A stretch of DNA of 64,000 nt from Brachybacterium ginsengisoli (GTDB lineage Bacteria > Actinomycetota > Actinomycetes > Actinomycetales > Dermabacteraceae): NCBI RefSeq assembly GCF_002407065.1, contig NZ_CP023564.1:62001-126000 (forward strand). Reading direction: 5' to 3'. The notes under the pieces were generated by a model, which did not search any database, was not told the DNA's origin, and saw nothing but the letters and a program-made list of their open reading frames with translations. Position 1 is the first letter of the stretch. Each line of letters opens with the position of its first letter. Positions 23,687 through 32,170 of this stretch are shown piece after piece. The translations under genes were made by a program, and so were the position numbers.

Positions 23687-25068
23687 CGGTGGGCTCCCTC
23701 GGTCGTCGTGGTGGCGATGTCGACCGCATCGTCCTGTGAGGGGGCCCCGACCGTGTCGCGGGGGATCGTCAGCTCCGCGACCCAGCCCCCGTCGGCCGAC
23801 GGGCCGGCCTCCAGCCGGCCGCCGACCAGCTGCGCGCGCTCGAGCATGCCGATCAGGCCGAAGCCACCAGCTCCTCCCGAGGACGTGGCCGGGGCGGGCC
23901 CGTCGGGACGCTCGTTGCGCACGGTGACCTGCAGGGCCGCGGCGCCCGAGTCATCGACCGTGACCAGGCACGGAGCACCGGAGGCGTGCACGGCGGCGTT
24001 GCTCAGCGACTCCTGGACCATCCGGAAGGCCACGAGCTGCGCGAGCGGGCCCACGCCCGCCGCCTCCCTCCTGGCGTCGGCCGGACCGCGCCGTTCGAGC
24101 CGCACGGGCTGACCGGTCGCGGCACGGGCGGTCACCAGCTCAGGGACGGTCGAGAGGGACTCGACGGTGCGTTCGGCCGCGCCGTCGCCGCGCAGCAGCC
24201 CCACCACGCGGCGGATGTCCTCGAGGACGGTCCGGGTTTGGCTGCGCACCTGCCGCACGGACTCGTGCGCGGCGTCGGGATCCGTGTCGATCTGCCGGTC
24301 CGCGGCGGCGGCCAGGAGCGTGATGCCGGAGAGGTGATGGGCGGCGATGTCGTGCAGCTCGCGGGCCATCGCGGCGCGCTGCTCGGAGAGGACCGCACGG
24401 GTCGTCGCCTCCCGCTCCCGGATCACCGCGTCCCGCTCCCGCTCGGCGGCAGTCCGCGCCCGATCCACGGCTTCCCGCTCGCGGGTGAGCGCCGCGACTT
24501 CCTTGCGCTGAGCCTCACGGGCCGTGCGGATCGATGCCAGGGCGAGGGAGATCAGCGCCGTGATGCCCACCAGGCCGATGCCCTGCACCAGCGCCTCGAC
24601 GAGCACCCCCGGCAGGGTGCCGAGGCCGCTGCGCAGCGTGTTCATCAGCGTCCCGAGCGCGACCGCGAGGGCCGCCGCGGCCAGCACGGTGCGCGTCGTC
24701 CGCCACCGGCCGCGCGGCGCGGCAACGAACACCGCCACCAGAACCGGGAGGTGGCTGAGCGTGTACGGGACACCGGGGGCGAATGCCGCGAGCACGAGCG
24801 CGAGGCCGGCCGTGACCAGCACGGACACTGTCGATGAGCGGTGGACGGCCAGCAGCGCCGCGCCCTGGAGCGCGAGGGTCGCCGCGACCGTCCACCAGGA
24901 GGCGGAGCCGACGGAGACTGCCCCGGGACCGAGGGAACCGATGGAGGAGGAGCCGCCGTCGGTCGCGACGAGGAGGGGCAGCAGGAGCAGCAGGACCATC
25001 CCCGTCGTCCACGTGCCCAGGGCGGTCGCGAGGGCGACCGGCCTGGGTGATCGCGCACCGGGTGTCAT
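23683..25068 (-). CDS. Sensor histidine kinase (HisKA_3, NarX/DesK-like)
   Basis: A 461-residue membrane kinase. The first 185 residues hold about five hydrophobic segments; a coiled-coil-like linker rich in RERE follows (190-230). The dimerisation/phosphoacceptor motif is AMARELHDIAAHHLSGI (H239) and the HATPase_c domain ends with GGAGGFGLIGMLERAQLVGG. It phosphorylates the regulator encoded next. ATG 25068 overlaps the CPBP gene stop by 4 bp (25065-25068). The signal is not evident from sequence. Confidence 0.9.
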   Translation of the reverse strand: MTPGARSPRPVALATALGTWTTGMVLLLLLPLLVATDGGSSSIGSLGPGAVSVGSASWWTVAATLALQGAALLAVHRSSTVSVLVTAGLALVLAAFAPGVPYTLSHLPVLVAVFVAAPRGRWRTTRTVLAAAALAVALGTLMNTLRSGLGTLPGVLVEALVQGIGLVGITALISLALASIRTAREAQRKEVAALTREREAVDRARTAAERERDAVIREREATTRAVLSEQRAAMARELHDIAAHHLSGITLLAAAADRQIDTDPDAAHESVRQVRSQTRTVLEDIRRVVGLLRGDGAAERTVESLSTVPELVTARAATGQPVRLERRGPADARREAAGVGPLAQLVAFRMVQESLSNAAVHASGAPCLVTVDDSGAAALQVTVRNERPDGPAPATSSGGAGGFGLIGMLERAQLVGGRLEAGPSADGGWVAELTIPRDTVGAPSQDDAVDIATTTTEGAHR

Positions 25069-26021
25069 GGGCGCGAGCTTAGTGCGGCTCGGCTGCGAAC
25101 CGGTCCGAGCCGCGGGGGCGTCAGGGCGCGGAAGCCCAGGCGGCCTCGTGTGGCGAGCACCAGCACGATCGAGGCGATCACGGCGGCGACGGTCATCGAC
25201 AGCAGCGAAGCCTCCGGATCCAGGGACGGGAACATCTCGGCGCCCAGCGAGGACGCGAAGGTGTTCGTCCCGGCGTGCATCAGCATCGACATCGGCAGAG
25301 ACTCCCCGGTGCGATTGAAGACCCAGCTCATGACGATGTTGAAGGCGAAGCAGAAGACGAGGAACACCACCGGGCGGGTCCAGGTCGCGTCCGGCCAGCC
25401 GCCCCAGTCGGTCAGGAACAGCGGCAGATGCCACAGCCCCCACAGCGGCCCGAGCACAAGCGCCGAACGCAGCGGGCCCATCGTGCGCTGCATCCGGGAC
25501 AGGGCGAAGTCCCGCCAGCCCGGCTCTTCCGCGAGGCCGGTCGTGACCATCTGGAGCAGGAGCAGCGGGAGGTAGGCGACGAGAACCGTCGCCGAGGGTG
25601 CGAGGACCTCGCCACCCGAGAACACCAGCCCGGCCAGCAGGGCCGCCGCCGGCACGGCGAGCAGGGTGACGGCGTACCAGCGCCAGTTCACGTTCCACCT
25701 CAGCAGACGCTCGGCCCAGCTCCTCAGGCCGGCCCGACCGTCGACGATCGCGGTGACCAACAGGGCGGAGCCGATCGGGCCGAGATACGCGCCGGGCAGT
25801 ACGCCGAGCAGCTGGCTGGTGCCCAGCATCGCCGGGAACTCCACGCCCCACACGCCCAGCCCGTTCAGGGACAGGATGTACGGCAGCCAGGCCAGCCAGC
25901 TGAGTCCGTTGGCCAGGAGGAAGAAGGTCAGCAGCGGGTGACGGCGAATGGCTTCGAGCAGGCCGACGCCGCCGTCATGGGCGGTGGGCCGCGGCGCCGG
26001 GGGCCGGTCGATGATGGTCAT
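25065..26021 (-). CDS. CPBP family intramembrane metalloprotease
   Basis: A 318-residue membrane protein. About eight hydrophobic segments, with the CPBP (CAAX protease and bacteriocin-processing) motifs: AEEPGWRDFALSRM (E165, E166 and R170, the EExxxR motif), LWGLWHLPLF (H198) and MLMHAGTNTF (third motif). These enzymes process prenylated or signal peptides or act in immunity to bacteriocins. ATG 26021 has GAGAGG upstream. As the first gene of an operon with a histidine kinase and response regulator it may be regulated by, or modulate, the signalling pair; an exact role is inference. Confidence 0.85.
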   Translation of the reverse strand: MTIIDRPPAPRPTAHDGGVGLLEAIRRHPLLTFFLLANGLSWLAWLPYILSLNGLGVWGVEFPAMLGTSQLLGVLPGAYLGPIGSALLVTAIVDGRAGLRSWAERLLRWNVNWRWYAVTLLAVPAAALLAGLVFSGGEVLAPSATVLVAYLPLLLLQMVTTGLAEEPGWRDFALSRMQRTMGPLRSALVLGPLWGLWHLPLFLTDWGGWPDATWTRPVVFLVFCFAFNIVMSWVFNRTGESLPMSMLMHAGTNTFASSLGAEMFPSLDPEASLLSMTVAAVIASIVLVLATRGRLGFRALTPPRLGPVRSRAALSSRP

Positions 26022-26124
26022 GGGAGCACCTCTCGTCGTGGTCGGTGCCCGGGGAAGGGCACGCCTCAACGCTAGGTATCCGTGCAGGTGACAGCCAGAT
26101 CACGAAGGATGAATCCCGAAGGTT

Positions 26125-26138
26125 CCTCCTAAAGGAGG
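26125..26138. promoter_or_regulatory. Inverted repeat upstream of the CPBP-kinase-regulator operon
   Basis: CCTCCTAAAGGAGG: 6-nt arms around AA, about 105 bp before the CPBP start and on the upstream side of its promoter region. It could be a response-regulator site. No other support. Confidence 0.35.
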
Positions 26139-26200
26139 CATCAGGTGACGGTGACGGTGCGACCCGGCCCCGCCCCGCCGGCCCCGGACCCCGTGCCCGT

Positions 26201-26254
26201 GACGCCGTTGTGCGCCTGGCTTCCAGTCGTGGAAGCCAGGCGCACAACGCCGTT
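26201..26254. repeat. Long palindrome, type A, copy 3
   Basis: Arms 26201-26225 and 26230-26254 around GTCG. The core GTTGTGCGCCTGGCTTCCA is the clearest type A match. It lies 50 bp 3' of the FGGY kinase gene end, between that gene and the CPBP operon promoter, so it may mark the end of the kinase transcript. Confidence 0.85.
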
Positions 26255-26303
26255 CGTGAGGCGGCGGGGGAGACGCAGGGCCCCGCCGGACTCCCGATCC
26301 CGA

Positions 26304-27794
26304 TCAGGCCAGGTCGGCGAGCTTCTCGAAGCGCTCGAGGCGCTCGCGGTAGTAGTCCTGATGGGCCGCGACGGGCTCCACCCGGGTCAGCACCGGCACC
26401 TCGGCGACGGGGACGCCGGGAGCGGCCTGCTCGAGCGCCATCACCGCGGCGCCGCGCATGGTCGAGCGGGACACGGCGACGTGGTCGATCGGCATGGCCA
26501 GCGCGTCGGAGAGCAGGTGCAGCCAGCCGGGGATCGCCCCGGTCATGCCGCCGGAGAGCACGATCCGCTCGGGCTCGCCGCCGGCCTCGCGCATCTGGTC
26601 GGCGATGCGCAGGAACGAGAGGGCCACGCCCTCCATCGCCCCGAGCAGCATGTCCTTCCAGGTGGTGGACGCACCGACGTTCACGAACATCGCCCGCGAG
26701 CTGCCCCGCCACTTGGTGCCGCGCTCCCCGGAGAAGAAGGGGATGACCAGCGGGGTCCCGGCCGACGGCGGACCGGAGAAGAGGGTCGCGGTGTCGGTCT
26801 GGTCGATGTCGAAGGGCATCGCGAGCTCGTTGCGGCACCAGTCCAGCACCCGGCCGCAGTCGCTCATCGCGGAGCCCACGAGGGTGCGCTGCTGGTCCAC
26901 GCGGTACGCCCACAGGCCGCTGGGCAGGGTGGGGATGTCGGTGGAGAGCAGCTGGCGGATCGCGCCGGAGGTCGCCGTGGAGATGCCCCAGGTGCCCTCG
27001 CCGAGCGCGCCGATGCCGAGGTTCGCGGCGAGGCCGTCGCCGATCACCGGCAGCCACACGGCGTCCGCCAGCTGCGGGAACTCGGCGGCGAGCGGGGTAC
27101 CGGCCACGGGCAGCGCCTGATCGGGGTCGAGCGACTCGCCCATCGTCGCGGCGTCCACGCCCACGGCCTCGAGCAGCTCGGGGATGTACTGCCCGGTGCG
27201 GCGGTCGATCATCCCGGACCAGGCCGCGGAGGCGGTGCCGAGCGCGGCGGTGCCCAGCAGCTTGAAGGCCACGTACTCGCCGAGGGCCATGAAGCGCTCG
27301 GTGCGGGCGAACACCTCGGGCTCCTCGGCGCGCAGCCAGGCCAGGCGGGGCGCGGTGTACGAGGAGTGGAGACGGGCGCCCGTACGCTCGTGCAGGTCGT
27401 CGACGTCCAGGCGCGAGGCGAGCTCGCCCACCTGGGCGTGGCAGCGGGTGTCCGCATAGGTGATGCAGGGGGTCAGCGCGTTGCCGGCGGCGTCGACCGC
27501 GACCAGCGAGGAGGCGAAGGTGTCGAAGCCGATCGCGCGCACCTCGCCCGGGAGGGACTCGGCGGTGAGCACCGCCGCGAGGGAGGCACGGATCTCGGCG
27601 ACGATCTGATCGGCATCGATGGTGCTCGTGCCGTCGTCGTCGACCGTGAACTCGTGGGTCTCCTTGTGGTTGAGCTTGCCGACCTCGCGGCCGGAGACGT
27701 CGTAGACCGCGGCGCGGGTGCCGCCGGAGCCGATGTCGATCCCGACGACCAGGGGACCCTGGGCGTCCTCGGCCGGGATGTTGAAGCGGGGCAT
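26304..27794 (-). CDS. FGGY-family carbohydrate kinase (gluconokinase-like)
   Basis: A 496-residue sugar kinase. The N-terminal phosphate-1 loop is VVGIDIGSGGTRAAVYD; the middle has GLWAYRVDQQRTLVGSAMSDCGRVLDW and GTPLVIPFFSGERGTKWRG; the FGGY-like adenosine motif is RIVLSGGMTGAIPGWLHLLSDAL. The GSGGTRAAVYD signature and the SGERGTKWRGSSRAMF block fit gluconate kinase more than xylulose or glycerol kinase, but the substrate is not certain. ATG 27794 follows GCAGGAGAGTCC. No other sugar genes are adjacent; a hairpin lies upstream (27918-27942). Confidence 0.83.
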   Translation of the reverse strand: MPRFNIPAEDAQGPLVVGIDIGSGGTRAAVYDVSGREVGKLNHKETHEFTVDDDGTSTIDADQIVAEIRASLAAVLTAESLPGEVRAIGFDTFASSLVAVDAAGNALTPCITYADTRCHAQVGELASRLDVDDLHERTGARLHSSYTAPRLAWLRAEEPEVFARTERFMALGEYVAFKLLGTAALGTASAAWSGMIDRRTGQYIPELLEAVGVDAATMGESLDPDQALPVAGTPLAAEFPQLADAVWLPVIGDGLAANLGIGALGEGTWGISTATSGAIRQLLSTDIPTLPSGLWAYRVDQQRTLVGSAMSDCGRVLDWCRNELAMPFDIDQTDTATLFSGPPSAGTPLVIPFFSGERGTKWRGSSRAMFVNVGASTTWKDMLLGAMEGVALSFLRIADQMREAGGEPERIVLSGGMTGAIPGWLHLLSDALAMPIDHVAVSRSTMRGAAVMALEQAAPGVPVAEVPVLTRVEPVAAHQDYYRERLERFEKLADLA

Positions 27795-27917
27795 GGACTC
27801 TCCTGCAGTCGTCGGTGCGCCTGCGCTCGCGCGGCGTCATGGCGCCGGCGCAGGTCGTCGGGACAGCATACGAGCTGGGCTGATGCCGGCCGGAGGGTTC
27901 GCCGCGGGTTGCCATGC

Positions 27918-27942
27918 GAGCGCCGTCTCACTCGGCGCTCGC
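27918..27942 (-). terminator. Hairpin 3' of the DyP peroxidase operon
   Basis: CGAGCGCCG and its exact complement are separated by 7 bases, 85 bp after the DyP gene stop (minus strand). GC-rich stem without a T-run, so a weak or Rho-assisted terminator is all that can be claimed. Confidence 0.45.
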
Positions 27943-28026
27943 GCCCGCGACCGTGCCGGGCCCGTGCCCGCGGAGGTGAGGACCCCCGCCGGCGCGGGCC
28001 CGGGCGGCCTGCGCATCAGGTAGCGC

Positions 28027-29283
28027 CTACTCCAGCACCGACTGTCCCAGGAACTCGCCCTCCGCGCACCCCGGCGGGATCGCGAACACGGCGGAGCCGA
28101 TCGGGGTGGTCCATTCGTTGAGCAGGTCCAGCTCGTCCAGCCGGCGCTGGATCGGCAGGAACTGGCCCGGGAGGTCCGCCTGGAAGGAGACGAAGATCTG
28201 CCCGGCCTCGGAGATCGCCCCGCTGCCCGGCGGCGGCGCGATGTCGTAGTTGTACGGCCGACGGAGGATCTCCTGGTGCTCGCCGTCGTCGACCCCTCGC
28301 GCCCTCCGCATGTGGGAGAACTCCCCGATCAGCGGGAACCCGTAGGCCGAGGTCAACGAGAAGTCCGCCGGGGTGCGCTCGGTGCCGCCGCTGAGCGGGG
28401 CCCCGGTGTCGAGCCTGGTGCCGGTGGACTGCTCCCGGGCGGAGCGGTCCACCTCGTCCCAGCGGTCCAGGTCCATCCGGATCCGCCGGAGCACCATCGA
28501 GGTGCCGCCGGCGAAGGGACCGTCGGGGATCCACACGACGCGGTCGAAGTGCTCCGTGCCGGGCTGCGCGTTCGCACTGCCGTCGAGCTGGCCGAAGAGG
28601 TTCCGCATCGTGGTGCCGGGGGCCTGGGTCCCCGGGGAGCGGCGGAATCCCCGCTGCAGCCAGCGCAGACGCGCGTAGGCGCGGGCGTCCTTGAGCAGCA
28701 TCCGGGCCGCGTGGGAGACGGTCAGCGGATCCTCCGCCGCGATCTGCAGCAGGAGGTCGCCGTCGTTCCACTGCTCCTCGAGCTCATCGATCCCGAAGGC
28801 GGGCAGCGGAGCCAGCCAGTCCGGGACGGGCCGCTCGGTCCGCTCCATGAGCCCGGGCCCGAAGCCCGCCGTGATCGTGAGCGAGGCGGGCTGGGCCGCC
28901 ATCTCCGGCTCGGTGTCCGCCAGGGCGGGCTGACCGCGGGTGAGGCGGGAGGCGTCGTCGGTGAGCAGGCGCAGCAGTCGCAGCACCCCCTCCCGGTCCA
29001 CCTCCTCCCGCAGGTCGAGGGCCAGGAAGGTCGCCGAGGCCGGGGCGGGCGTCCCGATGCCCGCCTGATGCTCGCCGTGGAAGGGGACCGTGACCTCGCC
29101 GAGGAGCGGGCTCGGCCCGGTCGCGGAGCGTCCGTCGGCCGGGTTCCGATCCTCGCGCAGTGAGCGGTCCAGACCGACGGAGGCGGCGCCCACGCCGAGC
29201 GCGCCCACGCCCACCGAGCCGGCCCGCAGCAGATGGCGGCGACCCCACCGGCGCGGGTCGGCGGGGGAGTCCTGGCCCGTCAT
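28027..29283 (-). CDS. Tat-exported Dyp-type peroxidase (EfeB-like)
   Basis: A 418-residue heme peroxidase. A twin-arginine signal (RRHLLRAGSVGVGALGVG, from residue 15) is followed by the family hallmark GQLDG at 231-235 (the distal Asp) and the proximal heme ligand region EFSHMRRARG (H324). GLMERTERPVPDWLAPLPAF and DILRRPYNYD-like blocks are also typical. It would be exported folded with heme bound and act on peroxide-dependent oxidation outside the membrane. No EfeU/EfeO iron genes are beside it. Instead the upstream gene, overlapping by 4 bp, encodes a PCu(A)C copper chaperone-like lipoprotein. Confidence 0.87.
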   Translation of the reverse strand: MTGQDSPADPRRWGRRHLLRAGSVGVGALGVGAASVGLDRSLREDRNPADGRSATGPSPLLGEVTVPFHGEHQAGIGTPAPASATFLALDLREEVDREGVLRLLRLLTDDASRLTRGQPALADTEPEMAAQPASLTITAGFGPGLMERTERPVPDWLAPLPAFGIDELEEQWNDGDLLLQIAAEDPLTVSHAARMLLKDARAYARLRWLQRGFRRSPGTQAPGTTMRNLFGQLDGSANAQPGTEHFDRVVWIPDGPFAGGTSMVLRRIRMDLDRWDEVDRSAREQSTGTRLDTGAPLSGGTERTPADFSLTSAYGFPLIGEFSHMRRARGVDDGEHQEILRRPYNYDIAPPPGSGAISEAGQIFVSFQADLPGQFLPIQRRLDELDLLNEWTTPIGSAVFAIPPGCAEGEFLGQSVLE

Positions 29284-29927
29284 CGGTCCTCGCCGTGACC
29301 GGCGTGCTCGCCGCCGCCGTCCGAGGCGCCGGAACCGGAGTCCTCGGGGGCATAGTGCTCCTGCGCACCGGAGAAGTCCTTCACGGTCGCGGTGAAGGGA
29401 TGCTCGGTGCCGTCGGCGAACTCGAGCACCACCTCGATCTCGTCACCGGGCTGCAGAGGAGCGGTGACCTCCATGAGCATGAGGTGGTTCCCGCCGGGCT
29501 CGAGCGCGAGGTCCTCGCCGGCGGCGACCGGGAAGCCGCCCTCCTTCTCCTGCATGCTCATGCCGCCGGATCCGTCGGAGGTGGTCTCGTGCAGCTGCAC
29601 CGAGGTGCTCGCGGGGGTGCGCGCGCCGATGAGCACGAGGTCGTGGCCGGTGCCGTTGGTCAGGGTGCCGAAGGCGGCGGTCATGCCCTCCTCGACGGCC
29701 TTGACCCACGGATCGGTGACGGAGAGGGCGCCGGTCGGGGTGGCGGCATCCCCGTCGGAGGTGCCGCCGTCGGATGCGCCGGCGCCGGCGTCCCCACCGC
29801 TCCCGGAGCTGTCGGCGCAGGCCGCGAGCGGGAGCAGGAGCGCGGCGAGGGCCGCGCGGCGGGGGATCCGCACCGGGCCCGGAGCGGATCGGCGGGACGG
29901 GCGGGAGGACAGGGTGCTGCGAGACAT
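29280..29927 (-). CDS. PCu(A)C family copper chaperone lipoprotein
   Basis: A 215-residue lipoprotein: signal peptide with lipobox LLPLAAC, a Gly/Ser/Asp-rich linker to about residue 70, then the PCu(A)C domain. The copper(I) ligand pattern is visible: VQLHETTSDGSGGMSMQ (His, then Met) and, about 20 residues on, HLMLMEVT (HxM). The C-terminal tail is His-rich at HAGHGEDR. PCu(A)C proteins deliver copper to cytochrome oxidase or other extracytoplasmic enzymes. ATG 29927 has AAAGGAC upstream. The stop overlaps the DyP start (29280-29283), so chaperone and peroxidase are coupled. Confidence 0.88.
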   Translation of the reverse strand: MSRSTLSSRPSRRSAPGPVRIPRRAALAALLLPLAACADSSGSGGDAGAGASDGGTSDGDAATPTGALSVTDPWVKAVEEGMTAAFGTLTNGTGHDLVLIGARTPASTSVQLHETTSDGSGGMSMQEKEGGFPVAAGEDLALEPGGNHLMLMEVTAPLQPGDEIEVVLEFADGTEHPFTATVKDFSGAQEHYAPEDSGSGASDGGGEHAGHGEDR

Positions 29928-30086
29928 GAGAGGTCCTTTCGGGGCGCTCCGCGGGCCGTCGGCGAGAGCACGATCGGCGGCGGGCGTGACGAGGAACCGC
30001 ACGGCGGTGCCGCGCGGGGTGATCGACCGGAGGGCGGCCCGAGCAGGTGCGGGATCGCAGCCGACGACGCGAGGCGTCGCCGGTGC

Positions 30087-30770
30087 TCAGGCGGCCAGGA
30101 CCAGCGGGGGACCCCGACGCAGCTGCGGGGTGAGCACGGCCCGTCGGGCGTGCGGGAGGTGCGCGACGCCGGGCACCGGGAGGGGCCGACGGGGGAGCAC
30201 GAGGCGCGGCCGCGCCGGGGAGTGCGGCGGGGTGCGCAGCAGGTCGAGGACCGAGCCCACCAGGCCCGCGCAGCGCAGCAGGAAGCTCTCCCCGGAATGC
30301 AGCAGCACCGTGGTCACGAGGGCGGCCACGAGGTGCCACAGCAGCATCTGCAGGTCGGCGTGCTGGCCATGGAGCGTGTGCTCGGCGACGGCGGCGACCC
30401 CGTCGGAACCCGCAGCGCCGTGGACGGCATGGGACGAGCTGAGCGCCCCGGCCGTCGGCAGGCCGTGGCCCAGATGGGAGCCCGGCGGATCGACGAGCGT
30501 GCGCGTCGGATCGCCCGGGGCGCCGACGGTGAACAGGGCGTGGAACAGCGCCTGGCTGCTCAGCACCGCGAGACCCATGCGCGGGAGCGAGAACCGCGAA
30601 CCGGCCAGCACCGTGCAGACCGCCACGGCGAGCCACCAGGGCACCGCCACCCCGAGCCACGAGGGCACGGTCCCGCCGCCCACCAGGTGGCCGCCGAGGG
30701 CGACCGCGGTGGCGAGGGACGCCGCCATGCCGCCGCGCAGCAGGCGCAACGGGGAGCGGCTCGAGGTCAT
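30087..30770 (-). CDS. Membrane protein of unknown function, next to PCu(A)C gene
   Basis: A 227-residue protein with about four to five hydrophobic segments, e.g. GVAVPWWLAVAVCTVLAG, MGLAVLSSQALFHALF and MLLWHLVAALVTTVLLH. Many His occur in the loops (HLGHGLP, SHAVHG, HTLHGQHADLQ), reminiscent of copper-related membrane proteins in actinobacteria, and the C-terminal 50 residues are Arg/Pro-rich and cytoplasmic. It lies 159 bp upstream of the PCu(A)C gene in the same direction. Copper handling is an inference from neighbours and His content. Confidence 0.7.
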   Translation of the reverse strand: MTSSRSPLRLLRGGMAASLATAVALGGHLVGGGTVPSWLGVAVPWWLAVAVCTVLAGSRFSLPRMGLAVLSSQALFHALFTVGAPGDPTRTLVDPPGSHLGHGLPTAGALSSSHAVHGAAGSDGVAAVAEHTLHGQHADLQMLLWHLVAALVTTVLLHSGESFLLRCAGLVGSVLDLLRTPPHSPARPRLVLPRRPLPVPGVAHLPHARRAVLTPQLRRGPPLVLAA

Positions 30771-30812
30771 GACCCCATTGTGCTCCAGGTCGGGCGCCCG
30801 CGTATCAGCCGA

Positions 30813-31817
30813 TCAGCGGGGCGCCTCCCCGTCGGCGTCGGGATCCTCCGAGCACAGCGGGGGGACCACCATCACCGGGCCCTCGGCGCGCTGCAGCACC
30901 GCCTGGGAGATCGAGCCGAGCAGGGTGCTGGCCACCCGGCCGTGCCCACGGGTGCCGAGCACCGTGAGCTGGGAGGCCGGGGTGCGGGCGAGCAGCTCGG
31001 AGACCGGCTCGGCCATCACCGCCTCGGAGGTGATCGTGAGATCCGGGTGCTCGGCCCGCAGCGCCGCGGCCTCCTCCTCGAGCCGCGTCTCGAGCTCGCG
31101 CCGGTGGCGGTCCATCAGATCCGGGTCCGGGAGCCAGGCCATCGACGCCCCGCCCCAGTCCTCGATCGAGGAGATCACCATCAGCAGGTGCAGCGGCGCC
31201 TGGCGGGTCCGCGCGGCGATGACCGCGTGGCGGACGGTGCGATCGCTGTGCGCGGAGCCGTCCACGCCCACCAGCACCGGGGTGTCCTCGTCCCGCGGGG
31301 TGAAGCGACCGGCCCCGGTCAGGTCGCCCAGCTCGTACTGGCGGGGGACCACGACGGTGGGGCAGTGCGCATGGCCGGGCAGGGCCGAGGAGACCGAGCC
31401 CAACAGGCGGCCGAGGAAGCCGCCCCGGCCGCGGGAACCGACCACCACCATCCGGGCCTCCTCCGAGAGGCGCACCAGCACCCCCGCCGCGTCGCCGTGC
31501 TCGGTGCGCAGCTCGACCGGGCCGGGATAGCCCTCCAGGTGCTGACGCGCCCCTTCGAGCTGCTCCTGCGCGGCCGCGAGCCGGGCGACCTCCGCGGGCA
31601 CCGCGGGAGTCGTCGCGACGTCGGAGTAGGCGAGGTTCGGGACCGTGAAGGCGGTGACGACGGTGAGCGGGCGCTCGAGCCGTCGGGCGGCGCGGGCCGC
31701 GTAGTACAGGGCCCGGACGGACTGGTCCGAGCCGTCGTAGCCGACCAGCACGCCGAGCGGGCGGTCCGCGGGATCGGAGGGGTTCGTGGACGGAGTGCTG
31801 ACGTCGTCGTCGGGCAT
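30813..31817 (-). CDS. Universal stress protein (two tandem USP domains)
   Basis: A 334-residue protein with two USP domains. Each has a VLVGYDGSDQSVRAL or VLVGVDGSAHSDRTV start and an ATP-binding loop: VVVGSRGRGGFLGRLLGSVSSAL and VLGTRGHGRVASTLLGSISQAVL (G-x2-G-x9-G-S/T). Both are intact, so it probably binds ATP and acts in stress or dormancy signalling. ATG 31817 is chosen because GGAGGTCGAG precedes it; an in-frame ATG at 31844 lacks such a site. Confidence 0.9.
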   Translation of the reverse strand: MPDDDVSTPSTNPSDPADRPLGVLVGYDGSDQSVRALYYAARAARRLERPLTVVTAFTVPNLAYSDVATTPAVPAEVARLAAAQEQLEGARQHLEGYPGPVELRTEHGDAAGVLVRLSEEARMVVVGSRGRGGFLGRLLGSVSSALPGHAHCPTVVVPRQYELGDLTGAGRFTPRDEDTPVLVGVDGSAHSDRTVRHAVIAARTRQAPLHLLMVISSIEDWGGASMAWLPDPDLMDRHRRELETRLEEEAAALRAEHPDLTITSEAVMAEPVSELLARTPASQLTVLGTRGHGRVASTLLGSISQAVLQRAEGPVMVVPPLCSEDPDADGEAPR

Positions 31818-31877
31818 CTCGACCTCCTGCGTCGGGGGCTCCATCGTAGGCCCGACGGCGGGGTCTACGCTCGGTCC

Positions 31878-32168
31878 ATGGACCTGACCTTCACCGCGAC
31901 CACCATCGAGTGGCGCGGGCCGGCGCCCTTCGTCTTCGCGCCCGTGCCCCCGGACGAGGCCGACGCGATCGCGGCGATCGCCTCCTCCGCCACGTACGGC
32001 TGGGGATGCATCCCGGCGAACGCCCGCATCGGCGGCACCGACTTCACCACCTCGCTGTTCCCCCGTGACGGCGGCTACCTGGTGCCGGTCAAGGTCGCGG
32101 TGCAGCGCGCCGAGGGCGTCGAGGTGGGGGACACGGTGGAGGTCTCGCTCCACATCGAGGCGCGCTGA
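31878..32168 (+). CDS. DUF1905 domain protein
   Basis: A 96-residue protein matching the DUF1905 pattern: FTATTIEWRGPAPFVFAPVP, YGWGCIPANARIGGTDFTTSLFPRDGGYLVPVK and the end GDTVEVSLHIE. These small beta-barrel-like proteins occur alone or fused to YdeI-like domains; function is unknown. ATG 31878 begins the domain directly. It is divergent from the USP gene by 60 bp and ends 2 bp before the convergent SRPBCC gene. Confidence 0.85.
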   Translation: MDLTFTATTIEWRGPAPFVFAPVPPDEADAIAAIASSATYGWGCIPANARIGGTDFTTSLFPRDGGYLVPVKVAVQRAEGVEVGDTVEVSLHIEAR

Positions 32169-32170
32169 GC

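Noticed and set aside
21590-26303. Insertion sequence or transposase linked to the palindromes
   Set aside because: No DDE or Y1 transposase motif was found; the only nuclease-like protein is the DUF559 gene.
29160-32168. A 1002-residue plus-strand frame opposite the DyP, PCu(A)C and USP genes
   Set aside because: It is antisense to well-supported genes and its product has no domain except its last 96 residues, which are the DUF1905 gene.
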